This document shows, one piece after another, positions 16,255-24,756 of a DNA stretch of 64,000 bases (its first letter is position 1; the number at the start of each line of letters is the position of its first letter). Source of the DNA: Stenotrophomonas rhizophila (GTDB taxonomy: Bacteria > Pseudomonadota > Gammaproteobacteria > Xanthomonadales > Xanthomonadaceae); NCBI RefSeq assembly GCF_003651185.1, contig NZ_RCDC01000004.1, positions 392,541-456,540 of the forward strand, written 5' to 3'. A program made the position numbers and the translations under genes. The notes below the pieces were generated by a model. It saw only the letters and a program-made list of their open reading frames with translations, was not told the DNA's origin and searched no databases.

Positions 16255-18597
16255 TCAGTGGGACATCGAGTACGGCTGCTCGGCGCCCTGCCCCGGCCAG
16301 GCCTTGTTGGGCTCGGCCTGCAGGGTGAAGCGCAGCTCCCCGCCGGCCAGGATCTCGTCGTGGCGCAGGAAGGTGCGCTGCAGCGGCTGGCCATTGAGGG
16401 TCACCGAACCGACATAGTCGTGGCCCTTGCCCAGCCCGTCGGTGACGATGGTGAAGGTCCTGCCGTTGGGCAGGTGCAGCGCCGCCCTGGGCAGGAACGG
16501 ACGGCCGATGATGTACTCGCCGCTGCCCGGCGCCACCGGGTAGAAGCCCAGCGCGGTGAACACGTACCACGCCGACATCTGGCCCAGGTCGTCATTGCCG
16601 GCCAGGCCATCGGGACGGTCGGCGTACTGGGTATCCATGATCTGCTTCAGCCGGGCCTGGGTGCGCCACGGCTGGCCGGCATGGGCATACAGGTAGGCCA
16701 CGTGGTGGCTGGGCTCGTTGCCGTGCGCGTACCAGCCGATCAGGCCGGTGATGTCTTCCATGTGCTCGAAGATGGACGGGTCGACCTTGGCCTCGAACAC
16801 CTGGTCCAGACGGGCCAGCAGCGCATCGCTGCCCCCGTGCGCGGCGGCCAGGCCGGCCACGTCGTGCGGCACGTACCAGGAGTACTGCCAGGCGTTGCCT
16901 TCGGTGTAATCCGTGCCGTAGCCGCTGGCGCTCGGATCGAACGGCGTGCGGAAGCTGCCATCGCGCTTGCGCGCCCGCATGAAACCGGTGTCCTTGTCAT
17001 AGGCATTGCGCCAGTTCGTGGCGCGCTTCTCGAACTCGCTGGCGACCTGGGTGTTGCCCATCGCCTTGGCCATGCGCGCGATGGTCCAGTCGTCGAACGC
17101 ATATTCCAGTGTCTTGCTGGCGGCCTCGCCTTCTTCATCGATCGGCACCCAGCCCAGCTCGCGGTACTGCGCGATGCCGTCGTACGGGCCGTAATTCGCG
17201 GTGGCCACCATCGCCGCCAACGCCTTGTTCTCATCGAACCCGCGGATGCCCTTGAGGTAGGCATCGGCGATCACCGGCACGGCGTGGTAGCCGATCATGC
17301 ACCAGGTTTCCTGACCGTGGAACGCCCAGACCGGCAGCATCCCGTAGGCGCTGTTGTGCTGGTGCGCGAGCAGTGAATTGATGAAATCGCTGTTGCGCTT
17401 CTCCGGCTGCACCAGGGTCAGCAGCGGATGCAGGGCGCGGTAGGTGTCCCACAGCGAGAACGTCGAGTAGTTGGTATAGCCCTCGGCGCGGTGCACGGCA
17501 TTGTCCGAGCCGCGGTACTGGCCATCGCTGTCCATGAACACGGTCGGCCCGAGCAGGCTGTGGTACAGCGCGGTGTAGGCGCTGCGACGGTCGTGCTCGG
17601 GGCCGTCGATATCCAGCACCGACAGTGCCTGCGTCCATTGCGTTTTCGCCTCGGCACGGACACGATCGAAATCGAAGCCCGGTACTTCACTCTCCAGGTT
17701 GGCGATCGCACCGGCCTCGCTGACCGACGAGATCGCCACCGTCACCACCAGCGGCGTGTCCAGCGTGCCGAAATCGAAGGTGCCGACCAGCTGGCGGCCT
17801 TCGATCTGCGCACGCTGGGCCGGGCTCTGATGCCCCGGCGGCGGGAAGCCTTTGTAGGCGATGTCGGTTTCGGTGTTGTGGAAGGCGTGACCGGTCAGCG
17901 GCCGCGAGAAGCGCATCGCGAAATACAGCTGGCGCCCCGGTGCCCAGCCGCGGGTCTCGCGGAAGCCGGTGATGGTGCCGTCCTCACGGGCGCGCAGGCG
18001 CGACCACATGATCTTGCCGGGGTAGTCGTAGAGGCTGGTGCGCAGGTCCAGCAGCACGCGTGCGGGCTGGTTGGCCGGATAGGTATAGCGATGCACGCCG
18101 ACGCGGGTGCTGGTGGTCAGCTCGGCGCGCACCTTCGGATCATCCAGGGTGACGGCGTAGTAGCCTGGTTCGGCGCGCTCGTCGTCGTGGCGGAAGCGCG
18201 AGGTATAGCCGCTGCCGGGTTTGTCCGGATCGCCCCGCTCCAGGCTGGCATCGGTGCGCACCGGCATCAGCAGCACATCGCCCAGATCGGAATGGCCGCT
18301 GCCGGAGAAGTGCGTGTGCGAGAAGCCGACGATGCTGGTGTCGTCATGCCGGTAGCCCGCCGCCCAGCCATACGCCTTCTCGCGCGGCTGGATGCGGGTG
18401 TCCGGGCTGAGCTGCACCATCCCGAACGGAACGGTCGCGCCGGGATAGGTGTGCCCCTCCCCGGCCGTGCCGATGAACGGATCGACCGCCGCATAGGCGC
18501 GTTCGCCGAGCTTCGCCGGTGCCGCCGTGGCCGTGCCGGCCACCAACATCGCGCCTACCGCGAGCCCCAACCACCGCACCGTCCCCGTTTTTGTCAT
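16255..18597 (-). CDS. GH92 family glycosidase (alpha-1,2-mannosidase type), secreted
   Basis: The 780-residue protein has a signal peptide (cleavage near 26, TATAAPAK). GH92 signatures follow: DPFIGTAGEGHTYPGA near 39-54, FSHTHFSGSGHSD, the mid-protein YRALHPLLTLVQP, and late segments SHHVAYLYAHAGQPWRTQ and GNDDLGQMSAWYVFTALG with the catalytic acidic residues. GH92 enzymes are calcium-dependent exo-mannosidases acting on mannans or N-glycans, periplasmic or secreted. No sugar transporter or regulator stands next to it, so it appears to be a stand-alone gene. It ends just beside the toxin-antitoxin operator. Confidence 0.92.
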   Translation of the reverse strand: MTKTGTVRWLGLAVGAMLVAGTATAAPAKLGERAYAAVDPFIGTAGEGHTYPGATVPFGMVQLSPDTRIQPREKAYGWAAGYRHDDTSIVGFSHTHFSGSGHSDLGDVLLMPVRTDASLERGDPDKPGSGYTSRFRHDDERAEPGYYAVTLDDPKVRAELTTSTRVGVHRYTYPANQPARVLLDLRTSLYDYPGKIMWSRLRAREDGTITGFRETRGWAPGRQLYFAMRFSRPLTGHAFHNTETDIAYKGFPPPGHQSPAQRAQIEGRQLVGTFDFGTLDTPLVVTVAISSVSEAGAIANLESEVPGFDFDRVRAEAKTQWTQALSVLDIDGPEHDRRSAYTALYHSLLGPTVFMDSDGQYRGSDNAVHRAEGYTNYSTFSLWDTYRALHPLLTLVQPEKRNSDFINSLLAHQHNSAYGMLPVWAFHGQETWCMIGYHAVPVIADAYLKGIRGFDENKALAAMVATANYGPYDGIAQYRELGWVPIDEEGEAASKTLEYAFDDWTIARMAKAMGNTQVASEFEKRATNWRNAYDKDTGFMRARKRDGSFRTPFDPSASGYGTDYTEGNAWQYSWYVPHDVAGLAAAHGGSDALLARLDQVFEAKVDPSIFEHMEDITGLIGWYAHGNEPSHHVAYLYAHAGQPWRTQARLKQIMDTQYADRPDGLAGNDDLGQMSAWYVFTALGFYPVAPGSGEYIIGRPFLPRAALHLPNGRTFTIVTDGLGKGHDYVGSVTLNGQPLQRTFLRHDEILAGGELRFTLQAEPNKAWPGQGAEQPYSMSH

Positions 18598-18703
18598 GGC
18601 GTTGAATTTAGATCGATTCAGGTGAGGTTGATCCTAGCACTGGCCGATCGAGCTGACATGTTGCGGTGCGGGTGTTGCCGGCGCCGGGCCGAGCGGACGG
18701 CGC

Positions 18704-20191
18704 CTACGCGGGACGCGCATCCTCCGGCACCGCAGCCACCGGCAGCGTCGGCTGGGTCGCATCCACCGTGACCGGCTCGTCGCTGTGCATCAGCGCACGG
18801 GCTTCGGCCTCGCTGGCTACCGCCGGCGGCGAACCACGCAGCGGCATCCCGGCCGTCTCACGCACGAACAGCATGGTGATCACGCCGATCACCGCCGCGC
18901 CCATCAGGTAGTACGCCGGCACCAGCGGATCGCCGGTGCGCTCCACCAGCCAGGCGGTCACCAACGGCGTGGTGCCACCGAACAGCGAAACCGAGACATT
19001 GAAGGCGATCGACAGCGCGCTGTAGCGCACCGGCGTGTAGAACAGCGCCGGCAGCGTGGACGGCATCGAGCTGGTGAAGCACACCAGCGCCACGCCGAGC
19101 AGCATCAACCCGAGGAAGATCAGCCAGTCATTGCCACTGCCGACCAGCTTCAGGCACGGGATCGCCAGCAGGAACAGCGCGATGCAGGCACCAATGATCA
19201 TCGGGCGGCGGCCCAGGCGATCGCTGAACAACCCGCCCAGCACATTGAGCGGCATCATCACCAGCATCACGATGATGATCAGCAGCAGGCCCTTGCTCTC
19301 GGCGTAGCCCATCGTGACGCTCAGATAGCTGGGCATGTAGGTGAGCAGCATGTAATCGGTCACGTTGAACACCAGCACCAGGCCGACACAGATCAGCAGC
19401 TGTGCCCAATGCACGCGGAACAGCGCGCCCAGACCAGGGCGCTCGTGATCGCGCTTCTCGGCCTCTTCGGCATACGCGCGGAAGGCAGGTGTCTCTTCCA
19501 GCTTCATGCGCATGTACAGGCCAAGCAGACCCAGCGGACCGGCCACCAGGAACGGAATGCGCCAGCCCCAGTCCAGCATCTGGGTGCTGCTCAGGGCCAT
19601 GTGCAGTGCGGTGACCGTGCCGGCACCGGCGATGTAGCCACCCAGCGTGCCGAACTCCAGCCAGCTGCCCATCAGGCCGCGGTTGCGGTCGGTCGAATAC
19701 TCGGCGATGAACGTCGCCGCGCCGCCGTACTCACCGCCGGTGGAGAACCCCTGCACGATGCGGGCAAGCAGCAACAGCGCTGGCGCCCAGATGCCGATAC
19801 GGTCGTACGAGGGAATCAGGCCGATGCTGAAGGTACCGGCGGCCATCAGGATCATGGTGGCCGCGAGCACCTTCTGCCGCCCGTACTTGTCACCCAGCGG
19901 GCCGAACACCAGGCCGCCCAGCGGGCGCACCAGGAAGGCGACGGTGAAGGTGGCAAACGTGGCGATCAGCTGTGCGGTCGGGCTGCTGTCGGGGAAGAAC
20001 ACGTGGCCGAGGGTGACGGCGAGGTAGCCGTAGACACCGAAATCGAACCACTCCATCGCATTGCCGAGCGCGGCGGCGCCAACGGCCTTCTTCAACATGG
20101 GGCGATCAACGACGGTGACTTCGTCGACATGCATCTGGCGGCGGCGTTTGAACCAGCCGAAATGAGCGTGTGCGGCAGGCAGGTCCTGCAT
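18704..20191 (-). CDS. proP: ProP-type proton/osmolyte symporter (MFS)
   Basis: The 495-residue protein has 12 membrane helices and aligns by eye with E. coli ProP over its whole membrane part: LGNAMEWFDFGVYGY, GDKYGRQKVLA, GLIPSYDRIGIWAP, GFSTGGEYGGAA, SWLEFG, YMLLTYMPSYLS. ProP imports proline and glycine betaine under osmotic stress. E. coli ProP ends in an antiparallel coiled coil; this one ends in a Pro/Ala-rich tail without heptads. The ATG at 20191 follows a CAGGAGA ribosome site. The longer in-frame start at 20296 is rejected. Confidence 0.85.
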   Translation of the reverse strand: MQDLPAAHAHFGWFKRRRQMHVDEVTVVDRPMLKKAVGAAALGNAMEWFDFGVYGYLAVTLGHVFFPDSSPTAQLIATFATFTVAFLVRPLGGLVFGPLGDKYGRQKVLAATMILMAAGTFSIGLIPSYDRIGIWAPALLLLARIVQGFSTGGEYGGAATFIAEYSTDRNRGLMGSWLEFGTLGGYIAGAGTVTALHMALSSTQMLDWGWRIPFLVAGPLGLLGLYMRMKLEETPAFRAYAEEAEKRDHERPGLGALFRVHWAQLLICVGLVLVFNVTDYMLLTYMPSYLSVTMGYAESKGLLLIIIVMLVMMPLNVLGGLFSDRLGRRPMIIGACIALFLLAIPCLKLVGSGNDWLIFLGLMLLGVALVCFTSSMPSTLPALFYTPVRYSALSIAFNVSVSLFGGTTPLVTAWLVERTGDPLVPAYYLMGAAVIGVITMLFVRETAGMPLRGSPPAVASEAEARALMHSDEPVTVDATQPTLPVAAVPEDARPA

Positions 20192-20471
20192 CTGCTTTCT
20201 CCTGGAAGCAGGCCATCGCGGCGCCCGAGGTCCCGCGCACGGCACAGGAAATACCGCCTCTGATGACACAGCGCGATGCGCGAGGAGGGGTTGCAACAGA
20301 CGATCCCGGACGGCCGCGTGGACTCAGCGACGCTGCGGGAAGGATGACCAGGAAGCGGGCAATGGCCCGGGGGTGATCAAGCGGACCATATTACTACACT
20401 TGGCGCACTCGATCCCCTCCATGCGTGTCTGCGGCGCATGGAACAGCGTGTTTCAAGCTGTTTCCCTGGCG

Positions 20472-20801
20472 CTACTGGCCGCGTTCCAGCGCGTCGATCA
20501 GCGGCGCCAGATCCTCGCGCTCATGCGGCCGCACCGCCCGCGCGATTTCCTGGCCATCGCGAAACAGGATCACGGTCGGCCACAGCTTCACGGCAAAGGA
20601 GCGGCCCAATGGCCGCCCCTTCCCATCCTCGACCTTCAGGTGCGTCGCATCGTAGCCGCCAAGGAACTTCTGCAACAGGGGCTGGGCGGCACTGCAATGG
20701 CCGCACCAGCCGGTGCCGAATTCCAGCAGCACCCATCCGCTGCCCGCATCGATGTCGGCACGGGTGATGTCCGATGGGCTGTACTCACGCACGAAGGCCA
20801 T
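20472..20801 (-). CDS. thioredoxin-family protein
   Basis: The 109-residue protein is a single thioredoxin fold with active site WCGHC (Cys33, Cys36) and the cis-Pro segment LWPTVILF. The CGHC active site is more oxidising than the CGPC of thioredoxin and is common in protein disulfide isomerases. No signal peptide is visible, so it is probably cytoplasmic. It lies nine bases downstream of the host-attachment gene on the same strand, suggesting one transcript. Confidence 0.88.
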   Translation of the reverse strand: MAFVREYSPSDITRADIDAGSGWVLLEFGTGWCGHCSAAQPLLQKFLGGYDATHLKVEDGKGRPLGRSFAVKLWPTVILFRDGQEIARAVRPHEREDLAPLIDALERGQ

Positions 20802-20810
20802 GGGCGGTCC

Positions 20811-21224
20811 TCAGGACAGTGCGCGCTGGATGTCCTCCAGCGGCGCGTTGGTGAAGTCCTTGGCGAGATCCTTGATCAGGCGCTCCTGCGTTTCCTTGTG
20901 CAGCAGTGGGCGGATACGGCCCAGTGTCTGCGGATCGGCGATCAGGATCAGATGTGCGTAGCGGTTCTTCAACGCGTCTTCGTTCAACTGCGCCGCAACC
21001 TGCTTGGCAAACGTCGCCTCGTTGAGCTGGGAAATCGTCATTTCCTGCGGCACCGAGCCGGACGGGCCCTGCCCGGACGCGCCGGTTTCGCTGACGGCCT
21101 GCAGCTGCAGTTCCCCCTCCTGCTTGAGTTGCAGCTTATGCGACGTGCCGACGTTGGTGAACACGCGGGCCGAGCCGCCATCGGCGACAACAACGAGGGT
21201 ACCTTCGGGGATCTGCTGACTCAT
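20811..21224 (-). CDS. host-attachment family protein (PF10116-like)
   Basis: The 137-residue protein opens IPEGTLVVVADGGSARVF and continues with LILIADPQTLGRIRPLLHK, the layout of proteins annotated as required for attachment to host cells. The fold resembles release-factor/Pelota middle domains. A second ATG three bases upstream (21227) is closer to the AGGAG box, and 21224 gives the better spacing. A molecular role is not established for the family. It is probably co-transcribed with the thioredoxin gene. Confidence 0.75.
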   Translation of the reverse strand: MSQQIPEGTLVVVADGGSARVFTNVGTSHKLQLKQEGELQLQAVSETGASGQGPSGSVPQEMTISQLNEATFAKQVAAQLNEDALKNRYAHLILIADPQTLGRIRPLLHKETQERLIKDLAKDFTNAPLEDIQRALS

Positions 21225-21578
21225 CATCTACTCCTTATGGGGAAAGCCGAGCGCGGTTGCACTCTGACTCTGGGTCCACCGTAGGCAACCGAGTGTGTGC
21301 GCAGTGCATAGGGATGTATGCATCCTGTATGCAGCCCCGCAGGCACGCATCGTTCGCCGCCGCAAGAACGCCGATGCAGGTCGATCCGCCAGCCGTGGCG
21401 GTGGTTTGGATTCCGTTTATTGACGCATTTGCCTCTACTGTTCGGATGCCCGGCCTTTCTAGACTGCGCACACGCCTTTTGCCCCCCGCGAAGCGCGTCG
21501 CGACAGACAGCACAACGCGCAAGCGAGCGCATCGACGGCGGACGCTGCATCGACAACCCTGCTTCAGGCACATGCGCC
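21225..21578. promoter_or_regulatory. divergent intergenic region with direct repeats
   Basis: This 354-base gap separates the host-attachment and MFS genes, which point away from each other, so both promoters should lie here. It contains an 8-base direct repeat TGTATGCA at 21315-21322 and 21326-21333, spaced 11 bases start to start, about one helical turn. No protein-coding gene or RNA was recognised in it. Confidence 0.4.
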
Positions 21579-22730
21579 ATGCACCCCAGATCGACGCCGT
21601 TCATCATGCTGGGCACGCTGCTCACCGCCGCGGGCTATGGCGCCACCTTCCTCATCTCGCTATGGTTCCGCGCGCACGGCGGAACCGATATCGATGCTGG
21701 CAGCACCCTTGGCATGGCCTTGATCGGCACCCTGATCGGTGTTCCTGCGGTTGGCTGGAGCGCTGGCCGGATCGATGCGGCGCGTCTGGCGGCCCTGGGC
21801 GCGTTCACCCTCGCCTGCGGCTATGCCCTGCTGGCCAGTCTCCGCGGATTGGAACCGGCTCACCTGCCTGGGCTGGCTGCGCTGCTGATTGGCCTGGGCT
21901 GGGGAATGTTCTATCTAGGTGCGCCTCTCGCCTTGTCCGAGCGGCTGACCGATAGCGCCCGGGGCACTGCCTTCACCCGCTTCAGCGCGTTCCAGATGAC
22001 GGGTATCTGCGGAAGCCCGATCCTGCTCGCGCTGGCAGTGACACACGGCGGGTTTCCGTTGAGTACTGCATTCATCGGCGTAGCCGTGGGCGGACTGGTG
22101 GCCTCACTGCTGCTGGCCGTATTCGCTCTGCGTGAACCGCGTTGCCCACGCGAGGGCGCGCTGCGACCGTGGGTGCGCAGCATCGCCACGCTCGGCAGAA
22201 GCGCCGCCATTCGTCCGATTGTGATGGCCGGATTCGGTGGCGCCGTCTTCTCCGGCATGATGGCCTTCCAGGGATCGCTGAGCGAAGGTACACGGGCGAG
22301 TGCCACCACCTTTTTTGCGGTTCACGCCGGCACCGCCGTGATAGCACGCTTGTTGCTGGCACGTCTTCTGCCCACATGGTCGCGGACCCCGTTGATCAGC
22401 TGTCTGTTGGGCTGCCTGATTGCAGGGCTGGCGTGCCTGCTCTGGGTGCCGGTGCATCCGGCGTTCCAGATTGCCGCCGCTGTCCTCACCGGCGCCGGTT
22501 ACGGCCTGCTCTATCCGGTGATTCAGACCTGGGCGGTCCACGGAGCGCGCCAGGAAGACCGCCACGCAGCACTGACCTGGTTTGTCGTCGCCTATTTCAT
22601 CGGCATCTTCGGATTCCCGCCCTTCGGCGGTTGGCTGCTGGTCACCGCCGGCAAGGCCGTGTTCATCTGGGCATTGGTTGCCTTGGCCGCCCTTGAGCTG
22701 GCCGTAGCCGTGTTGAAGAGACGCACCTGA
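21579..22730 (+). CDS. MFS transporter
   Basis: The 383-residue hydrophobic protein has about 12 helices arranged in two halves, with a GLGWGMFYLGAPLALSER segment after helix 4 and a central charged loop (FALREPRCPREGALRPW). This is the build of small drug or sugar efflux carriers of the major facilitator superfamily, and the substrate is unknown. The ATG at 21579 is chosen because the upstream in-frame extension to 21318 is Cys/Arg-rich and not hydrophobic. There is no tight operon partner. Confidence 0.78.
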   Translation: MHPRSTPFIMLGTLLTAAGYGATFLISLWFRAHGGTDIDAGSTLGMALIGTLIGVPAVGWSAGRIDAARLAALGAFTLACGYALLASLRGLEPAHLPGLAALLIGLGWGMFYLGAPLALSERLTDSARGTAFTRFSAFQMTGICGSPILLALAVTHGGFPLSTAFIGVAVGGLVASLLLAVFALREPRCPREGALRPWVRSIATLGRSAAIRPIVMAGFGGAVFSGMMAFQGSLSEGTRASATTFFAVHAGTAVIARLLLARLLPTWSRTPLISCLLGCLIAGLACLLWVPVHPAFQIAAAVLTGAGYGLLYPVIQTWAVHGARQEDRHAALTWFVVAYFIGIFGFPPFGGWLLVTAGKAVFIWALVALAALELAVAVLKRRT

Positions 22731-22805
22731 CTACAACTTCCGGCACCTGCATTCGGCTCTGCACCCTGCCACCCTGTGAAACACAACGTGTGCACAGGAG
22801 CCGTA

Positions 22806-23990
22806 ATGAACAGGATGTTGGTCGTGGGTGTGGTGTTGGCAATGCTATCGCTGCCGGCAAGGGGCGCTCCGCCTGAAGCGGCAACCCAGGTGATCGTGCT
22901 GGGCGTGGATCATGCCGCACAACTGGTGGCGCGCGAGGATCGGCCGGCGGTGCTGGCGGCGTTCATGGATCGCGCTGCACCCGATGCGATCTGCATAGAG
23001 CGATCGCCGGAGGCATTTGCGCGTAACGATTTCTATGAGTTCACCTACGAAGTGCAGGACGTGGTGGTGCCGTTCGCCCGGGAGCGCAACATCGACGTGT
23101 GCCCCTTCGACTGGCATCCCTCGACGGAAGACGCGCAACTGGGCTTCGGCATGGACCTGGAGGCGATCCCTGAGATCCGGCCGATCCGGGGCTTCCAACA
23201 GTTCCTCACCTTTCCCGAACCGGCGCAATTGCACCGGACCCTTTTCCACGCCGACGATCCGCAGAACGTGGCGCGCTCCACGCAATGGAGCCTCACCCCA
23301 GCGACACGTACCGCGCAGGACCTGCCGCGTCGCCTGTTCCTGTATCGCACCTTTTTGCAGGCCAAGCGCATCGCGGCGGCCGCGCGGGCGCATCCAGGCG
23401 GCACCGTGGTCGTGGTGGTCGGTGAGTTCCACAAGCGCGACATCGATGCTGTGCTGGCCGATGAGCCCGGCATCGTGGTGGTGCAGCCGTCGAGCCTGGG
23501 TGCCCCGAGCGATGCGGATATCCAGCGGCAGGAACTGCCGGCGTACCGCTTCGCGGTCGCCAGCTTCAACCTGCTCGGCAGACAGGCACAGACCGGCAAC
23601 CGCGACGATGCCTTCCTGCGCGAAACGGTGGACGCCCTCTCCGGCAGCAGCGCTACCGCCGAGCTGCAGTTGCTGGCGACGCGGCTGGACCTGCTGCAGG
23701 GCCGCATCAGTCGCGCCGAGGCGATCGGGCGTTACAAACAGATTGCGGCGGCCGCCGGCGAGGCACGATTCACCTGGACCGGGGTGAAGGATGTGCGCCG
23801 TCTGGATTCCTGGTTCGACCCCTTCGGTAATCTCAGCGTGCGCCAACGCGCCCGCCTGGAACTGGCGCGCGAATCGATCCTGGCCGGCCGGCCCGCTGAA
23901 GCGGACCGGCTCAGGACCGCACTGGGCCGTGAGCTCACCGCCCGCCAGCGCCGGCAACTGGACGGCTATTGGCCCCTGCTGGCGAAGTGA
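22806..23990 (+). CDS. secreted TraB/TIKI-like protein (putative)
   Basis: The 394-residue protein has a signal peptide (cleavage near 20, LPARG|AP). It carries two GxxH motifs, Gly33-Val-Asp-His36 and Gly206-Glu-Phe-His209, and a conserved-looking Glu65 (CIERSPEAF). This arrangement is that of TraB/PrgY/TIKI-type proteins, some of which are metalloproteases. The rest is helical with no other domain recognised. The ATG at 22806 has an AGGAGCC ribosome site. The family assignment is by motif only and needs a profile search. Confidence 0.55.
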   Translation: MNRMLVVGVVLAMLSLPARGAPPEAATQVIVLGVDHAAQLVAREDRPAVLAAFMDRAAPDAICIERSPEAFARNDFYEFTYEVQDVVVPFARERNIDVCPFDWHPSTEDAQLGFGMDLEAIPEIRPIRGFQQFLTFPEPAQLHRTLFHADDPQNVARSTQWSLTPATRTAQDLPRRLFLYRTFLQAKRIAAAARAHPGGTVVVVVGEFHKRDIDAVLADEPGIVVVQPSSLGAPSDADIQRQELPAYRFAVASFNLLGRQAQTGNRDDAFLRETVDALSGSSATAELQLLATRLDLLQGRISRAEAIGRYKQIAAAAGEARFTWTGVKDVRRLDSWFDPFGNLSVRQRARLELARESILAGRPAEADRLRTALGRELTARQRRQLDGYWPLLAK

Positions 23991-24068
23991 GGGCCCGCCG
24001 AGGCTGAACCCCGGGGCCGGGCGGCCACCGGTCATTACGGTGTAAAATTCATCGTTTTAACCGGAACA

Positions 24069-24746
24069 ATGGCCAAAACCGCGCAACGGACGCCTGTCCC
24101 GGGCCCGGCCTTCATCCGGCTGCTGGCCCGCCTCGCTGAGAGCAACCTGTCTTCGACGGGCCCTGCCCTGTCAGACCGGCTCAGCGAGTGGGTGGACTGG
24201 ACGCGGGCGGTGACGTTGTCCAAGGCGCTCGATGGCCGGCTGCCGGCCGCGGTCGAGGGGCCGGACTTCGATGCAGACGAGGACGCGGAATGCCAGCGGA
24301 TCCGCGCGGCGCTGGAGGCGAGTATTGTTCAGGAACCTGAGCCCACCAAACCGCCTCGCCGGGTGGTTGACGCCGACGGTGCCGACGCCCCCATCGAATA
24401 CACCGTGTACGGCGAGCGCTATCTCAGCCTGCAGCGCGCCATGCTCAGCGCCACCAGCCGTCTGCGGGGGCGCCTGCGCGACATGCTGACCCGCAGCTCG
24501 CCCGAGATGGCGCGCCTGGCCGAGGTGGATGCGCTGATGGAGCAGACCCTGAGTGCGCGGGAGTACAGCCTGCTGGCCAAGGTGCCGGTGCTGCTGAGGG
24601 TGCATTTCGAACGCCTGCGCGATAACGGCACCGATGATGCCTGGCTCGAGGTGTTCCGCCGCGACATGCAGAGCCTGCTGCTGGCCGAGCTGGATATCCG
24701 TTTTCAACCGATCGAAGGCCTGCTTGCAGCGCTTCGCACCCACTAA
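24069..24746 (+). CDS. DUF3348 family protein, first gene of motor-like cluster
   Basis: The 225-residue, mostly helical, soluble protein has no signal peptide. It consists of an N-terminal helical pair, an acidic linker (GPDFDADEDAE) and a C-terminal helical block containing GERYLSLQRAMLSATSRLRGR and VPVLLRVHFERLR. It matches the DUF3348 family, which I know only from clusters with DUF802, OmpA-like and DUF2894 genes. A promoter-like TAAAAT lies at 24043-24048. The next gene starts 10 bases after the stop. A cytoplasmic adaptor for the membrane motor encoded next is inference. Confidence 0.8.
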   Translation: MAKTAQRTPVPGPAFIRLLARLAESNLSSTGPALSDRLSEWVDWTRAVTLSKALDGRLPAAVEGPDFDADEDAECQRIRAALEASIVQEPEPTKPPRRVVDADGADAPIEYTVYGERYLSLQRAMLSATSRLRGRLRDMLTRSSPEMARLAEVDALMEQTLSAREYSLLAKVPVLLRVHFERLRDNGTDDAWLEVFRRDMQSLLLAELDIRFQPIEGLLAALRTH

Positions 24747-24756
24747 CCGGGACGTC

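Noticed and set aside
17428..18771. Plus-strand open frame opposite the GH92 gene
   Set aside because: The GH92 protein is complete on the minus strand; the antisense translation is Arg/Gly/His-rich.
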